A stretch of 64,000 nucleotides of DNA from Lamellibrachia columna (taxonomy: Eukaryota > Annelida > Polychaeta > Sabellida > Siboglinidae): positions 33,832,976-33,896,975 of the forward strand of contig OY759267.1 in the NCBI GenBank assembly GCA_963662155.1. Reading direction: 5' to 3'. The position numbers and the translations under genes are program-made. The notes below the pieces were generated by a model. The model ran no database searches. It was not told where the DNA came from and saw only the letters and a program-made list of their open reading frames with translations. This document shows, piece by piece, positions 44,901-54,930 of this stretch (position 1 is the first letter of the stretch; every line of letters starts with the position of its first letter).

Positions 44901-46201
44901 ATTCAAGGTACTCCTTTATGCTTCTTTACATGTAGGCCGTTTTAAGTGCTAATATACCATTGGTCTTTCCCTACTCAGGGGACCCCATGGGAAAATTTGA
45001 CACTGTTTTTATCCTCCTTGTCACCCCATTAAATAAGCATCATTCAATTAAATAAATGCCCCTTTTCTTACCATTTGGGGGTTGCTGGCAGGGGGAGGAC
45101 CCAACTAAAATTGCTGGCATTGGTCATTCCATAATCAGGGAACCCCAAATGAAGATTTGACACTCTTTTTAGCCTTGGCACAATTCCCATAAATAAATGT
45201 ACTTCTTTCTCACCCTTTGGGGATTGCTTACAGGGGGAAGCCCCACCTAAAATTGCTTGCATCGGTTCAAGCGGATATAGTTGTCTCAATTTTTCAGTTC
45301 TGGCCAAGCTAGATAAACTGGAGAAAACAATGCAGGAGATAAAATTATCTCTCGTCACTTCACAGCCAGATGATGACTTGACATTAGACACCATTCTGCC
45401 TAATGGCAAGAAACTGAACACACTCAATGAACTGAGCAATTTTGAAAAACAGTTGGGTGAAGATGATGACATAAGGAATTGATTTAGTATGTTTAAGATA
45501 TGTTTGAGTCAATTATAAAGTGGCATTGCTTTTTTACTGTATTTTTGAAGCAACCTTAGAGTCTAAATTAATTTGGAAAGCTTTATATACAGAACCTATT
45601 TCTAGGAATTATTGTGACATTTCAAATTATGCTTAAAGGTGTGAAATATAAATTATTTCATGAATGTATGAATATCAAAATGGTCCAGCTTCATAATTGT
45701 TTAGTCAATAATGTTTGTGTTCCTTCAAGACAAGTTCACTTCATATAGCTACAGATACTCTGACTGTAACTGATTGTTGGTCCAACATTATAACATGGGA
45801 AGCAAAAGGTTAAAATAATTAAAAAAAAAAAAAATTACCTATTTATTATTGGTTTAGGAATAAAAATTTGCTTGTGAGTGACAATAATGAGTTTCTGCAA
45901 GTGCATACATACATATGTACGTGTGTGCGCGCGTGCGTGCATGCATGCATGCAAACAATTTTATAATATAGAAATGATCAAACTTTGTTCCTTTAAAATA
46001 GAGTTGTCATTTTATATAAAATATATATTTATTTTACACAGATTCAAATTCTTTCGTCACTAGAGGGTGCAAGCCTTGCTAGATCCTGCAGGGCCATTAT
46101 GCGGTCACTGATGACTCATGGCCTTATGAGTTTGTTCGGTGTTATGGGGCAAAAGGGAAAACTACCCTTTCGAGACCATCTGCTGTGCAAAGTGGTCTCA
46201 A
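41415..46201 (+). CDS. Spliced DUF4806-type protein with EHDHS-repeat N-terminus
   Basis: Exons joined by GT..AG and matching phase: 41415-41905, 42693-42789, 43104-43215, 43607-43768, 44191-44295, 44701-44907, 45298-45482. Exon 1 ends GAAAG|GTGAGG (phase 2) and joins to 'VAMPYSVVLFKESDAVEVE' in frame. Then come 'VPTSWIEKRG' and 'KIYYWPSGN', the N-terminal module typical of DUF4806-family proteins. A Ser/Pro-rich acidic linker follows, and then 'LDTILPNGKKLNTLNELSNF' opening DUF4806. The frame meets TGA at 45480-45482. The rest of the domain sits in an exon at 46042-46201 that cannot be joined in frame with visible sites, so the gene is either truncated or decayed. DUF4806 genes are often associated with transposons, and this one lies just upstream of an endonuclease and transposase. 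The role is unknown, perhaps DNA or protein binding. Confidence 0.6.
41593..41790 (+). repeat. 18-bp coding minisatellite (EHDHS)
   Basis: Eleven units of 'GATGAACATGACCACAGT' or its 'GTTGAACATGACCACAGT' variant, all in frame, coding (D/V)EHDHS; the last unit gains an extra His. Unlike the other arrays, its period is a whole number of codons within a spliceable exon. Confidence 0.95.
42693..43215 (+). CDS. Exons 2-3: 'VVLF...YYWP' N-terminal module
   Basis: Exon 2 (42693-42789) runs from GGTTTCAG| to GATGGG|GTAAGT and exon 3 (43104-43215) from TTGGCAG| to AAACTG|GTAATG. Together they read 'MPYSVVLFKESDAVEVECVP' and 'KIYYWPSGNDQKKK' to 'AYNVRIIGKTG'. The pattern of a hydrophobic VV-x-F strand, W-I and then YWP is the conserved head of DUF4806 proteins. 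Confidence 0.65.
44960..45262. repeat. Intronic ~150-bp tandem duplication
   Basis: Two diverged copies of 'GGACCCCATGGGAAAATTTG' to 'GGGGTTGCTGGCAGGGGGA', in the intron before the exon at 45298. Confidence 0.75.
45298..45482 (+). CDS. Exon 7: start of DUF4806 domain
   Basis: Entered in phase 1 after TTTTTCAG|, it reads 'LAKLDKLEKTMQEIKLSL' (short coiled coil) and then 'DTILPNGKKLNTLNELSN', 'FEKQLGEDDDIRN' and stop. The family shows L-P-L-x5-L-x-x-L-E-x-FE-x-x-L here and then continues for about 50 more residues. The stop therefore truncates the domain unless a non-canonical junction is used. Confidence 0.6.
46042..46201 (+). CDS. Orphan exon: remainder of DUF4806 domain
   Basis: After TTTACACAG|, the frame 'IQILSSLEGASLARSCRAIM' and 'RSLMTHGLMSLFGVMGQKGK' then 'LPFRDHLLCKVVS' matches the C-terminal half of DUF4806 (a helix, R-R-I-x-R-x-L-x-T-x-x-L, then S-x-F-G-x-x-G-K). 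It ends at CTCAA|GTAAGT. The phase does not fit the preceding exon, and no following exon was found before block P at 46326. Confidence 0.55.
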
Positions 46202-46325
46202 GTAAGTATATTTCCATTGACCTGTGTGCTTATTATATTATCATGATCTTACTATAAGCAATAGTTGTTTATTGATTACTAAACAATTTTTTTTCTAACA
46301 AATTCCCTTAACTTACAAAATCGTG

Positions 46326-46567
46326 GGCGCATGAATACACAGCTATTTTTTTTGTAAATATTGACGGGCATCGCACATGGGGGCATTTTAAAAGAGCTGG
46401 AGGCATGTGATTTTGATAAACGTTGGTGAGCATGTCAATGAGATGATGGCAGTTGCTGCACATTTATTTCAGAATTTTTGATGGTCAGGTTTTCTTATAA
46501 TCAGACAAAACGTTAACATGGCCACCAATGCAATTCCCAACTGTGGTCTGACTCCAAATAGAGTGTC
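46326..46567 (+). promoter_or_regulatory. Block P leader of the endonuclease gene
   Basis: 'GTGGGCGCATGAATACACAG' to 'AAAACGTTAACATGGCCACC' matches 6590-6790 and 2690-2870. It directly precedes the His-Me ORF, so it is its 5' leader or promoter. The splice donor kept in other copies (GGAG|GTATG) has become GGAGGCATG here. Confidence 0.6.
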
Positions 46568-47047
46568 ATGGCAACGGAAACAGAAAACATGGATGTTGAT
46601 TTTTGTAAAAAGTACACTGCAAAATTACAAGAAAAGGTGGTATTGTCTGCCAATGGGCAGTGTCAGTTGTGGACAGGGTGCAAAAAAGGGAAATTCAGTG
46701 ACTATGGTGTGATTAATTGCCGTTTTGAGTGTGGCTACAGAACGGTTACAGTGCATCGTTTAAGTTATATGCTTGAACACAAAATGACACGTGTTGAACC
46801 TGGCTTAGATGCCAGTCATCTTTGTCATAACAGTCTGTGTCTGACAGCAAGTCATATCTCTATGGAGCCACATTCCATAAATAACAACAGGCAATATTGT
46901 GTTAGTCAAAATGTATGCTTTGGTCATGCACCATATCCAAAGTGTATGTTGCAATTCAAGGTATTTCAATGGCAATGCAATAGTAAAACCTACATTTTTC
47001 TAGATGTGTTGAATCCTTCAGTTTTTTCAAAGTGTCGTCTGCTGTAG
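46568..47047 (+). CDS. His-Me finger (His-Cys box) endonuclease, transposon-associated
   Basis: 159 codons without interruption. 'CQLWTGCKKGKFSDYGVINC' is followed by 'TVTVHRLSYMLEH', 'LDASHLCHNSLCLTASHISM', 'EPHSINNNRQYC' and 'CFGHAPYPKC'. This is the zinc-binding-loop homing-endonuclease fold of the I-PpoI type (Pfam zf-His_Me_endon), with the His of VHRLSY as likely general base and an Asn of the NNNR run as metal ligand. One zinc cluster is Cys/His in SHLCHNSLC-x4-H; another is C-x5-C-x-H-x5-C. The domain ends near 46957. The last 30 residues look unlike the family and may be read-through of a donor (TTCAAG|GTATTT). The start is either 46568 or the second Met at 46589. It converges on the transposase at 47272. 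Confidence 0.9.
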   Translation: MATETENMDVDFCKKYTAKLQEKVVLSANGQCQLWTGCKKGKFSDYGVINCRFECGYRTVTVHRLSYMLEHKMTRVEPGLDASHLCHNSLCLTASHISMEPHSINNNRQYCVSQNVCFGHAPYPKCMLQFKVFQWQCNSKTYIFLDVLNPSVFSKCRLL

Positions 47048-47271
47048 TCAATCTTATGCAGTTGTGTATGTCAGCCCATGCTGAGTGATGTCTTCGAATG
47101 TCGATTGATGTATAGCTCACAAGGTGGCACCATGTGCCAGTCATGGTCCATTGTCTGTTGGTGGTTTCTTGTATTGTGGTTGCAGGTCTATGAGTGATGA
47201 AACTGGGAGAAAATAGAAAGTTCACATTTGTAAGAAGTGTTCTGTTTTCTGTTTGTTTCATAATCTACCCT

Positions 47272-49606
47272 CTACTTTCTGCTGGCATAACTGTGATCAG
47301 CAGACTTTCGTGATCGCAATGAATAAAGATGATCTTCCCTGTTTGCAGTTGGCAGTGTTGTCTTTCTGCGGCGACTCCTTGTGACCACTGGCTTAACTAC
47401 TGCTGCTGGCGTTTCTGAAGCTGGCCTTTTCTTCCCTTTACGAGTAGATGGTTTTGGATCAAGCTGACACTTCAGGTATCGATCTTCTGAACGGCGGTTT
47501 CTGTTTGAATCGAAGTAGTTCTGCATGCGCTTTAACTTGGTATGACGGATATGCAGACGCACTGATGATCGACGTTTGTATTGTCTCTGGTATTCCACCT
47601 CATGCTGGATTTGCTTGACAGCTCTAGCGACCTGTCCACCTCTCGTAATAGGACAATGTACATTCTCCAACTTACGCAGCATTGAATTCCCCGCTCCATA
47701 ATTTATGCGATCGATCACTGAACTCACCCGTCCATGTGCATTTCTACTGAATTTAACATTCTTCGGCAATGAAGCACTGAATGATCGGTTAATGGATTCA
47801 TTCTTGTCAGCTTGTCAGTCTGTGTCGTGTCATCTGGAGTGCTGAATTTCCAAGTCGCATTTCTATTAATCCTTTAAGTGTTGCTCGGTCTTCATCTGTC
47901 ATATTGAGTCGTGTCAGGCCACATGCCTTCAAATGCTGTGACCTTTTCCACCAGTTGTTTCGCTTGCCTCCACAACAGACAATTCCATGTCGGTGGGTGA
48001 CAGTTCTGACATGAGCCAGAATAACAGTCCAGTGTTGCTTGGATTATTTTTGGCATCTTAGTAGTTATCATTCTAATGTCACCAGCATAAAGTGTGGCCT
48101 TTTCCACCAGTTGTTTCGCTTGCCTCCACGACAGACAATTCCATGTCGGTGGGTGACAGTTCTGACATGAGCCAGAATAACAGTGTTGCTTGGATTATCT
48201 TTGGCATCTTAGTAGTTATCATTCTAATGTCACCAGCATAAAGTGTAGATTTTCTGGCATCGTGTTCTTACATCCTCTGCAAAAATGTTCTTGTTTTCAG
48301 CTCTCACCATGGCATTCTCTCCCGGGAACATTCTGGATGAGAAAGATGCTCTCATGATATGTCAGAACTGTGTCTGACCGAGATGTGTTGTGTCAGCCTG
48401 CCGTTCTGCCGCGACTGTTGGCATGGCATCCTGTAACCCATGAAATGCTTTCGCATCACCGTCTGTTGCAACGAATTTTAGTCCGACCTGTTGTTGGGCA
48501 AAGCTCACTCCGATTTGGCGGCCTATTTCATATTCTGACATTGGATCGACCACACGAATCGTGGCTGTACATCCTTGATGGCCTGTGCACGACACATTTT
48601 GACCTTGATTGCGAAGTGATGAGCCTAGTTTGCATAGCTTGTTTTTCATGTGAAAACCTAGAATCTCATGCTTGTCCGTCTGCCATTCAATCGCGGTTCC
48701 CACTGCTTGACTTGCACTCTGTCCACAACCGTAGCTGTTTTTCAGGGATGTTGAGTTGTACCTCACATCCATGCTTATATTGATTGGTGCATTTGCTGGA
48801 AGACCACGCAGAACATTTATCTCTGGGTTTTCCCTCTTCTGCTGTAGGTCATCAGTCGTGGACTGAGAAGTAATTGTGGCAACCCGGTTGGATGTCCTTT
48901 GCATCCCGCTTCGACTTGGGGGAGGTGTGTTTGTTGTGGGCAGAATGTGTCGCAACTTTGTGTTTCCCATCGTTGTATCTTGTAGTCCTACATGGATGGC
49001 TACATTTGGAGCACACGGTTTCTGACCACGACTGCCCGTGTTTACTTCGGAATACAGTTTATACATACGTGACTTGTAGTGACAGGCTGTACAGGACAAT
49101 GATTGTTGCCAACACAAACCAAATTTTTTCTCATGTACTTCGAAGTGTGGAAGAATACATGTGTCCTCTCTGCTAGCATGCTCTTTAAAGCAATCATTCC
49201 ACATTGCTGCATTTTTGTCCACACTAAGTAGACGCATTCCAGAAACTGCATGAGTATCTGTCTGTACGTCAGCTTGAAGATAGATGTCTGTTAGGTCAGG
49301 GCATTGATCAAGCTGTGGCCGTAGAATTTTGCTCGTGCCTGGCCGACCCTCTGCGTCTGAAACTGCCAGCAATCCTGAAGGAGTGGTTTGCACCACTCTG
49401 TCAAAGTCATCCTGGCTTAGCCGTGGCAACCAAACCCCACTGTTAACCCCATTGGGTTCCTGTTGGATTGCTGCATCTGATGGTTTGTGGTAACAGTGGC
49501 CGGTCTTGAAGCCACCAATTTTCATCTTAATTCCACCAGCAGGTGGACATTTCTCCTCACTCTTTCTACTACTACTACTACTACTATCATGTGTTGTCTC
49601 CTCCAT
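47272..49606 (-). pseudogene. Mutator-like (MULE) transposase, nearly full length, decayed
   Basis: On the minus strand from 'MEETTHDSSSSSSRKSEE' (ATG 49606; an upstream Met at 49654 is also in frame). The order is 'SGVWLPRLSQDDFDRVV', a CxxC segment ('SLSCTACHYKSRMYK'), 'VGLQDTTMGNTKLRHIL', and the first catalytic Asp in 'NISMDVRYNS' (about residue 280). Then come 'MKNKLCKLG', 'CTGHQGC', the second Asp in 'KFVATDGDAKAF' (about residue 382) and 'ADTTHLGQTQ'. This is the PF20700-type Mutator-like transposase domain of invertebrates, a DDE/RNase H-fold cut-and-paste enzyme. The frame breaks at 48362, and a tandem duplication at 47942-48246 disrupts the next part. The C-terminus is open again from 47769 ('INYGAGNSMLRKLENV', then a basic tail with 'RSRRRK'). 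It lies convergent to the endonuclease, with about 225 bp between stops. Confidence 0.85.
47942..48246. repeat. Tandem duplication inside the transposase gene
   Basis: A block of about 155 bp ('CCTTTTCCACCAGTTGTTTC' to 'CACCAGCATAAAGTGT') occurs twice head to tail with a few differences, including a 5-bp gap (CAGTCCAGTGTTG versus CAGTGTTG). It destroys the reading frame. Confidence 0.9.
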
Positions 49607-49719
49607 TGTAAAATCCCAGGTAAATCCAAGTAAAATTACTAATGAAAGTGACAAAACCGTTATCTGAATGCAACCACGTCTAATACGCCTGAGAAAACAG
49701 ATGACAGTGACAGGAGACC

Positions 49720-50110
49720 GGCATATTAGGGGGGGGGGGTGGGGACATATTCAAACTAGTGCAGCCTCCCTCTGATAAGTTACATCAAAGCAGAACAAGT
49801 CACATTATAATATAATTACTTAGCAGTCAACTTTTGTTTATTTCAGTTAATTAGACACAGTCACCTTTACTCAAGTCCATGTGAAGAGCACACATCTATT
49901 GGGAGTTGAGAAAATCCTGGACAGGCCCAGCTGTTATCTGATATGGCCTAGTGAGCTGACGTAACTGTTTCACATGGAAGGTGAGTTGTTTTTGAGGACT
50001 CCACTAAGTAGGATATGTAATGTTATGCAATTCGACAAGTTGCGGTGTCTGGCTTTTCAGTAATTCACACTCAAAGGTGATATTTGGGTCTGTTTACATA
50101 GGTGTATTGT
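49720..50110. repeat. Segment S, copy 1 (flank upstream of MULE gene)
   Basis: From the G-run after 'GCATATTA' through 'CTGATATGGCCTAGTGAGCT' to 'TATTGTGGCACCAGGTAAA'. Other copies are 58565-58975, 59915-60305 and 61225-61630. It always lies on the side from which the MULE gene would be transcribed, so it should contain the outer end of the mobile unit. I saw no inverted partner of it in block P. Confidence 0.85.
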
Positions 50111-50124
50111 GGCACCAGGTAAAA

Positions 50125-50620
50125 AAATATACTTTCCTTTTCAGATTTTTCAAAATGTTTCTGTCCAACATGAATCCCTCTACCTTTCCCCGAGCATTCG
50201 CTCCCTGTTGTATCCAGCATCGCATTTCTACCTCTGAATGCTCATCCTCATTAACCATTCCTCCACGTTACACAAAGCCATCCACTTGGTTGAACTCCTC
50301 ATCATCCAAACTAATGTTCAAGTCCTCTCTCTGATGTCAAACACACATCTCTTCTGTCTTCTCCCGGCTCATTATCGGTCCGTGCTTCTTGAACATCCTC
50401 TTCCATTGCTCCAACACTTCCTGTAGTTCTTGTTTTTTGTCTGCTATCATGGCCAGATCGTTTGCATACATCCCCTTTCTGAGAACATCCTTCATGCTGA
50501 TCTTCCTGCTGATTAGTGCCACCACCATGATAAAGAGTAAAGGGTCATTTCCGTGCCTCTAACCGATGTTAACTTTAAACTCTTCCGACAACCCATATCC
50601 AACCACAACTCTTGTTTTTG
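50125..50620 (-). pseudogene. LINE reverse transcriptase fragment, copy 1
   Basis: The minus-strand frame 'MVVALISRKISMKDVLRK', 'MYANDLAMIADKKQELQEVL' and 'MFKKHGPIMSREKT' is the RT palm and thumb of an RTE-like non-LTR element; the catalytic YADD has become YAND. It is followed (lower coordinates) by 'VDGFV' and thumb sequence with frameshifts. The same D-to-N change is in copies 2 (57127-57318) and 3 (61771-62001). Confidence 0.85.
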
Positions 50621-50822
50621 TTCTCAGGAACATGACAGTTATGGGTGTTGCACGCCATGACACAGAACTGACTAAATACAACCAACTCATTACAAAGTCA
50701 GACTCCCAGATAAGTCAGACTCCCAGATAAATTATTTTGTAATTTTTGTAAACTATTATAATGATCAAACTACAACACTGACTGATATGTATTGCCTGTA
50801 TAGACTTGATGTCATCATTCCA

Positions 50823-50985
50823 GGTGCCACCATCAAACCTCAGTCACAACATGACTACATCAGTGGACGACACAGAGCCATTCGATTACACAACAATTGA
50901 CGTACCAGCAGTAAAGACGACAGAACGGCGTCGGTGTCACCTGGGACAAACCACACAAGGATGAGAACATCGGCAGCATAAGTTC
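50823..50985 (+). pseudogene. Degraded copy of the exon-like frame at 62297-62469
   Basis: 'CATTCCAG|GTGCCACC' and 'TTCGATTACACAACAATTGA' are shared, but a small deletion after 'CAGTCACAA' and changes near 50930 shift the frame. The donor AGA|GTAAGT is ruined (GCATAAGT). Confidence 0.7.
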
Positions 50986-51400
50986 TTGGCTCATGCTGAT
51001 TATTGCACTCACAGCCAAGTCAGTCTTTACGCAGACATTACAGCTTACTTGAAGTGTAAAGTGATTGTTGTACTCACAGCCCAGTCAGTCTTTACACAGA
51101 TATTACCGCTTCCTTGAAGTGTAAAGTGATTGTTGTACTCACAGCCCAGTCAGTCTTTATTCCGACATTACAGCTGACTCGAATTGAAAAATTATTCTTC
51201 CACTCACATAGCAGAGTCTTTATATAGGCCATACAACTGACTCAATGTGTCAAATAATTATTGCACTCCAATACCAGTGAGTCTCTATACAGATATAACA
51301 GCTGACTTGTAGTGTAAAGTGATTTTTGCACTCGCAACCCGGTTAGTCTTTCACGGACATTACAGCTTACTAGAAGTGTAAAGAGCTCTCTTGCTCTTGC
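50985..51400. repeat. ~62-bp array, expanded only in this copy
   Basis: About six diverged units of 'ACTCACAGCCCAGTCAGTCT' with 'CTTGAAGTGTAAAGTGATTG'. The duplicate at 62480-62580 has a single unit, accounting for most of the ~300-bp length difference between the large duplicated blocks. Confidence 0.85.
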
Positions 51401-51669
51401 ATTAAAAACACGCGGGAAGGAGTTGTAGAGCGAACTGCCCCAGGGGGCAACAATATGGCTTTTTGGGGTATTTTTACTACTGCAAATGTTGATCCTTTTA
51501 TGGTCGTCGGTACACTGCTTCAAATTTTCATCCTATCATTCCACTAGTATTAAACAGATGTGTAATATAGATGTAATGTTTGGTCGAATTATATATATTT
51601 TTGGAATGGAACCATTGGTTGATTCAAACAGAAAAGGAAGCATTTAAGTAGACAGGTTTTCTTACACCT

Positions 51670-51924
51670 ATGTGTAACAAGATATTTGTAAAAAAAATGT
51701 GTAACATATTCACAAGGCCTGCATTAAAAGAAACTGTAGAAAATTTGACCCATTCATTTATTGGCTTTTGGGATGATGAAATGACGACATCTGTTAATAT
51801 CATTGCAGACACAATGGGTCAGCTCTTTACTCCATCTCTCGTGAGTAGTACGTCACCACGAAGAAGTGAGTTGGTTGTTGTGCATCAATCAGCTGAGATT
51901 TTCCCAGAATCATATGGTAAGTGA
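51670..51924 (+). other. Conserved exon-like frame, unrecognised (copy 1)
   Basis: 84 codons containing 'PALKETVENLTHSFIGFWDD' and 'MTTSVNIIADTMGQLFTPSL', with a strong donor (ATCATATG|GTAAGTGAG) at the end. The copy at 62874-63128 is almost identical. The composition is protein-like and the frame is undamaged in both, but the family is not recognised. It could be an exon of a host gene caught in the duplication. Confidence 0.35.
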
Positions 51925-52136
51925 GCAAGGAATATATATTTAGACTGAATTAATATTACACCATTAATTATTTCAATACTATGCGGGAAAGTTCATTTTG
52001 GCAAAAGTGTACCCTGTACGTGAAAACGCCCACATACAAATGTATTTATTATTACCTTTGTTAAATTTAATTTATATAAATGTTATAACTTATTGTATTA
52101 TTAAAAAAAATACCGTTGCAGTCGACGGTTCAACAT

Positions 52137-52940
52137 AATGAAGATATTGCCATATGGTTTCTCCTGGAAGTGTTTAAGGACAATTAATGCAGACTGTTCT
52201 GGCGACACAGCAAATGATCAAGTGTTGACTGAATTAATACCATTCAGTGAACCATGTGTAGGTGTTAAATCTGTTATTGACCAGACTTGAGCGGATCTAC
52301 ACACTGGGTAGTGGGTCCAGGAAGTGTATGGAAGGAGACCATTTTCTTGCTGAAGCTATCTGCCGCATTTGATACCATTGGTCACAGGACAACTTATTAA
52401 AAGTGTGTCAATGTGGTGTGGCATATCTGGAACAGAGCTGGTTCTCATAATATTTAACTGATAGATGCAAAAGAATGAAGATAGCGAATTGTTTCTCAGC
52501 TACGCTCCCTACTTCACGTAATGTTCCTCAGGGTGTTTCACTCTCTACGCTACTCTACTTGGCTCAGTTATCCAACGTCACAACTTGGATCACCAAGTGT
52601 ATGCTAATAAATCACAGACCTATGCTATTTTGGCTACATGAGATACAAATCACTTCCAAAACTAGTTCAGGGATTGTCTCCACAAAATCTTCCATTGGAT
52701 GACAGAGACCACATTAAAGTTAAATGCAAGTAAATCCGAGTTAGTTATTATTGGTGGGGTAAATTTTGCATGTCTATTTGAATCGATTAGGTGCGCACAA
52801 TATGTTGCAAGACGTTTCCTTATGTGTCAGACTTTAGATTGCATGTAGAGAAGCACAGTAAAATCAAAACGTGTGGAAAGCATTAGCTTAACAGTGTCGC
52901 CTGGCTGTTCTTCGATGAGAACAAATTTGCATGTTTGCTG
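52137..52940 (+). pseudogene. L2/CR1-like LINE RT relic, copy 1
   Basis: The frames, much interrupted, give 'LSAAFDTIGHRTTY'-like sequence, 'VSMWCGISGTELVL', 'FLSYAPYFT', 'SVIQRHNLDHQVYANKSQTY' and 'WMTETTLKLNASKSELVIIG'. This is the palm and thumb order of L2-type reverse transcriptases, with YADD degraded to YANK. The second copy is at 63340-64000. Confidence 0.8.
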
Positions 52941-54930
52941 GAGTGCCATAAAACACTAATATTATATAGCCTTTTTGTTTAGGGAGTGACGTAGAGTGAT
53001 ATAATGAAAGCATTGATTTACTAAAATGCAAGGAAGGACATCAACGTAATAATTTACATGTAATTGATTACGGATTGACAGACGTTTGCTACGATGACAA
53101 TAAAACTGATGCCGATTGACCAACTAATGCGAATCGAGAATAATAACCTGAATCTGAATATGTAATGATCGATGTACTTTTGTTTAAAAAATAAGAGTCC
53201 AATGACGTGAGTGACACTTAGCATTATCTGCTATTTGGTTGCACCTCCTATCGGTCGCTGGAGAGACCAATCCACAGTCACCGGGTCTCTTATGGTTACA
53301 TATCGAGCAGCTCTCAGGGGAGAGATTTGTCGGCCCCCAGACCTTCCTGTAGTTCTCCAGCCAAACTACTGACAATCCCTATATGTTGAGCTTGTAACCT
53401 CCTATGACAACACGACAACCCGTTTATATAGTAGGTAAACCTATTTAGCTGAATTTGTGGTGTGAACTCTTGAAACAGGTTAACTTTACATTTAACTGAT
53501 ATAACAACTACTAATTAAACAATTTAGTTAATTAGAAAGTTTCTTATATGGCATAGTTCATGTTGTAATGCTGCAAAGTGTATAACATGCATAAATAATA
53601 TTACTTCTCTATGTTATTGATATTGAATTATGCAGATCTAGTGGTGAAATTATGCGCATGCGCCGGAAGTTATCACTCTAAGATGGCGTCTACTAGAACG
53701 TTGGACGTGTAATTGATATCAACAACCCTACAAAACCTTGTCTTAGGAATACAACACACTCCAAGTGGAAAAGGTTTATTATTATATTGGCAATAGTATC
53801 ATTGAACAGTTGTGATAACTGGTATGTCTGTTTATTATCTATGCATCTAGCAATTCCCACCGCCGTTACTTTGTTAACTGTTACGTTAGCCAACAATAAG
53901 CCAAAACGCATAGAAAGTGTCTCGTCTCCTTGCCAGCAACAGTCTAGCCAAATTTTCGTGCGACTAATACACAGTCATGAGTTGCATCAGAAGCAGAAAA
54001 ACATAGTTGTCACTAATAAGTAATCTGTCCCAATACATTAATCAAAACTCCATATGAAATGATCAATCGTTTGTAGAATGAATAAAATATGTATCAGAAT
54101 TAAAACCATATCAAATATGTGTACTCCGTAGTACAGATATTATTTATCTACAAAGCCAAATAATGTTTATACACAAATCTTCCGCATTCTGGTAGGTCAC
54201 AAAGTCCCTGTTTATAATGCTCCTTATGTTAGTAGCTGTCTCGAATCATCTCTTTCTTCACCAATTTCGTCCGACTGGCTGTCAACGCAATGCATTTCTA
54301 CCTATCTAGATGAGATCAGCTTTTACAGAGAACACCACAGGAAGCACGCAGCGTGTGCTATTGATATACAACGTATGTTGAAGCAGATAACATGCACTCC
54401 AACACGGATGTAGCTCACGAAATGCTATCTTGCACACTCCTCCATATTTCTCCAATTGATAATTCTTCGGTCATGGTAGGCCGTACACCGTATACCAATT
54501 TTTGGAAGAAGAATCACCAACTTCGCATGGATTGCTATATAAGACACGCTAAATGCAAGAACTGCCCGCATGCTGGCTGGTAAACAGGAATGAACCATTG
54601 TGTTCTGTTGTCTGTGCTGGAGGAAGTAATCAACGAACTACGACACGCATTGTCCATGCGCTCGGACGGCGTTGTCCTGTTTGCATAACATAATCTATTG
54701 CAGCACCACGCCTTGACACCTGTCAACGCCCTGAATGACGTTGTAATCCTCACTTAGAAGCGCAATTTCTATGTCGCAATTATTCTGGTATCCTAATTGT
54801 ATCGACACATGCGTGTTGTTCTATTGAGGATACGTAATCGTTCTGTTTACAGCAATTTTCTCAACATGGTTACACCAAAAAATAATAGTACGCATCAGTT
54901 AGTGTACGTTCAGTGTTCAAAGTGTTTTAC
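52930..54930. repeat. Right arm of long inverted repeat (partner 370-2580)
   Basis: Reverse complement of the block at the window start. It follows the LINE relic directly. It does not appear after the second duplicated block because the window ends first. Confidence 0.8.
53184..53375 (-). other. Cysteine-containing frame conserved in both inverted arms
   Basis: 'VWGPTNLSPESCSICNHKRP' then 'GDCGLVSPATDRRCNQIADN' is readable here and, with few substitutions, on the plus strand at about 2145-2300. Most differences between copies leave the frame open. It may be a small exon of the element; no family is recognised. Confidence 0.3.
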
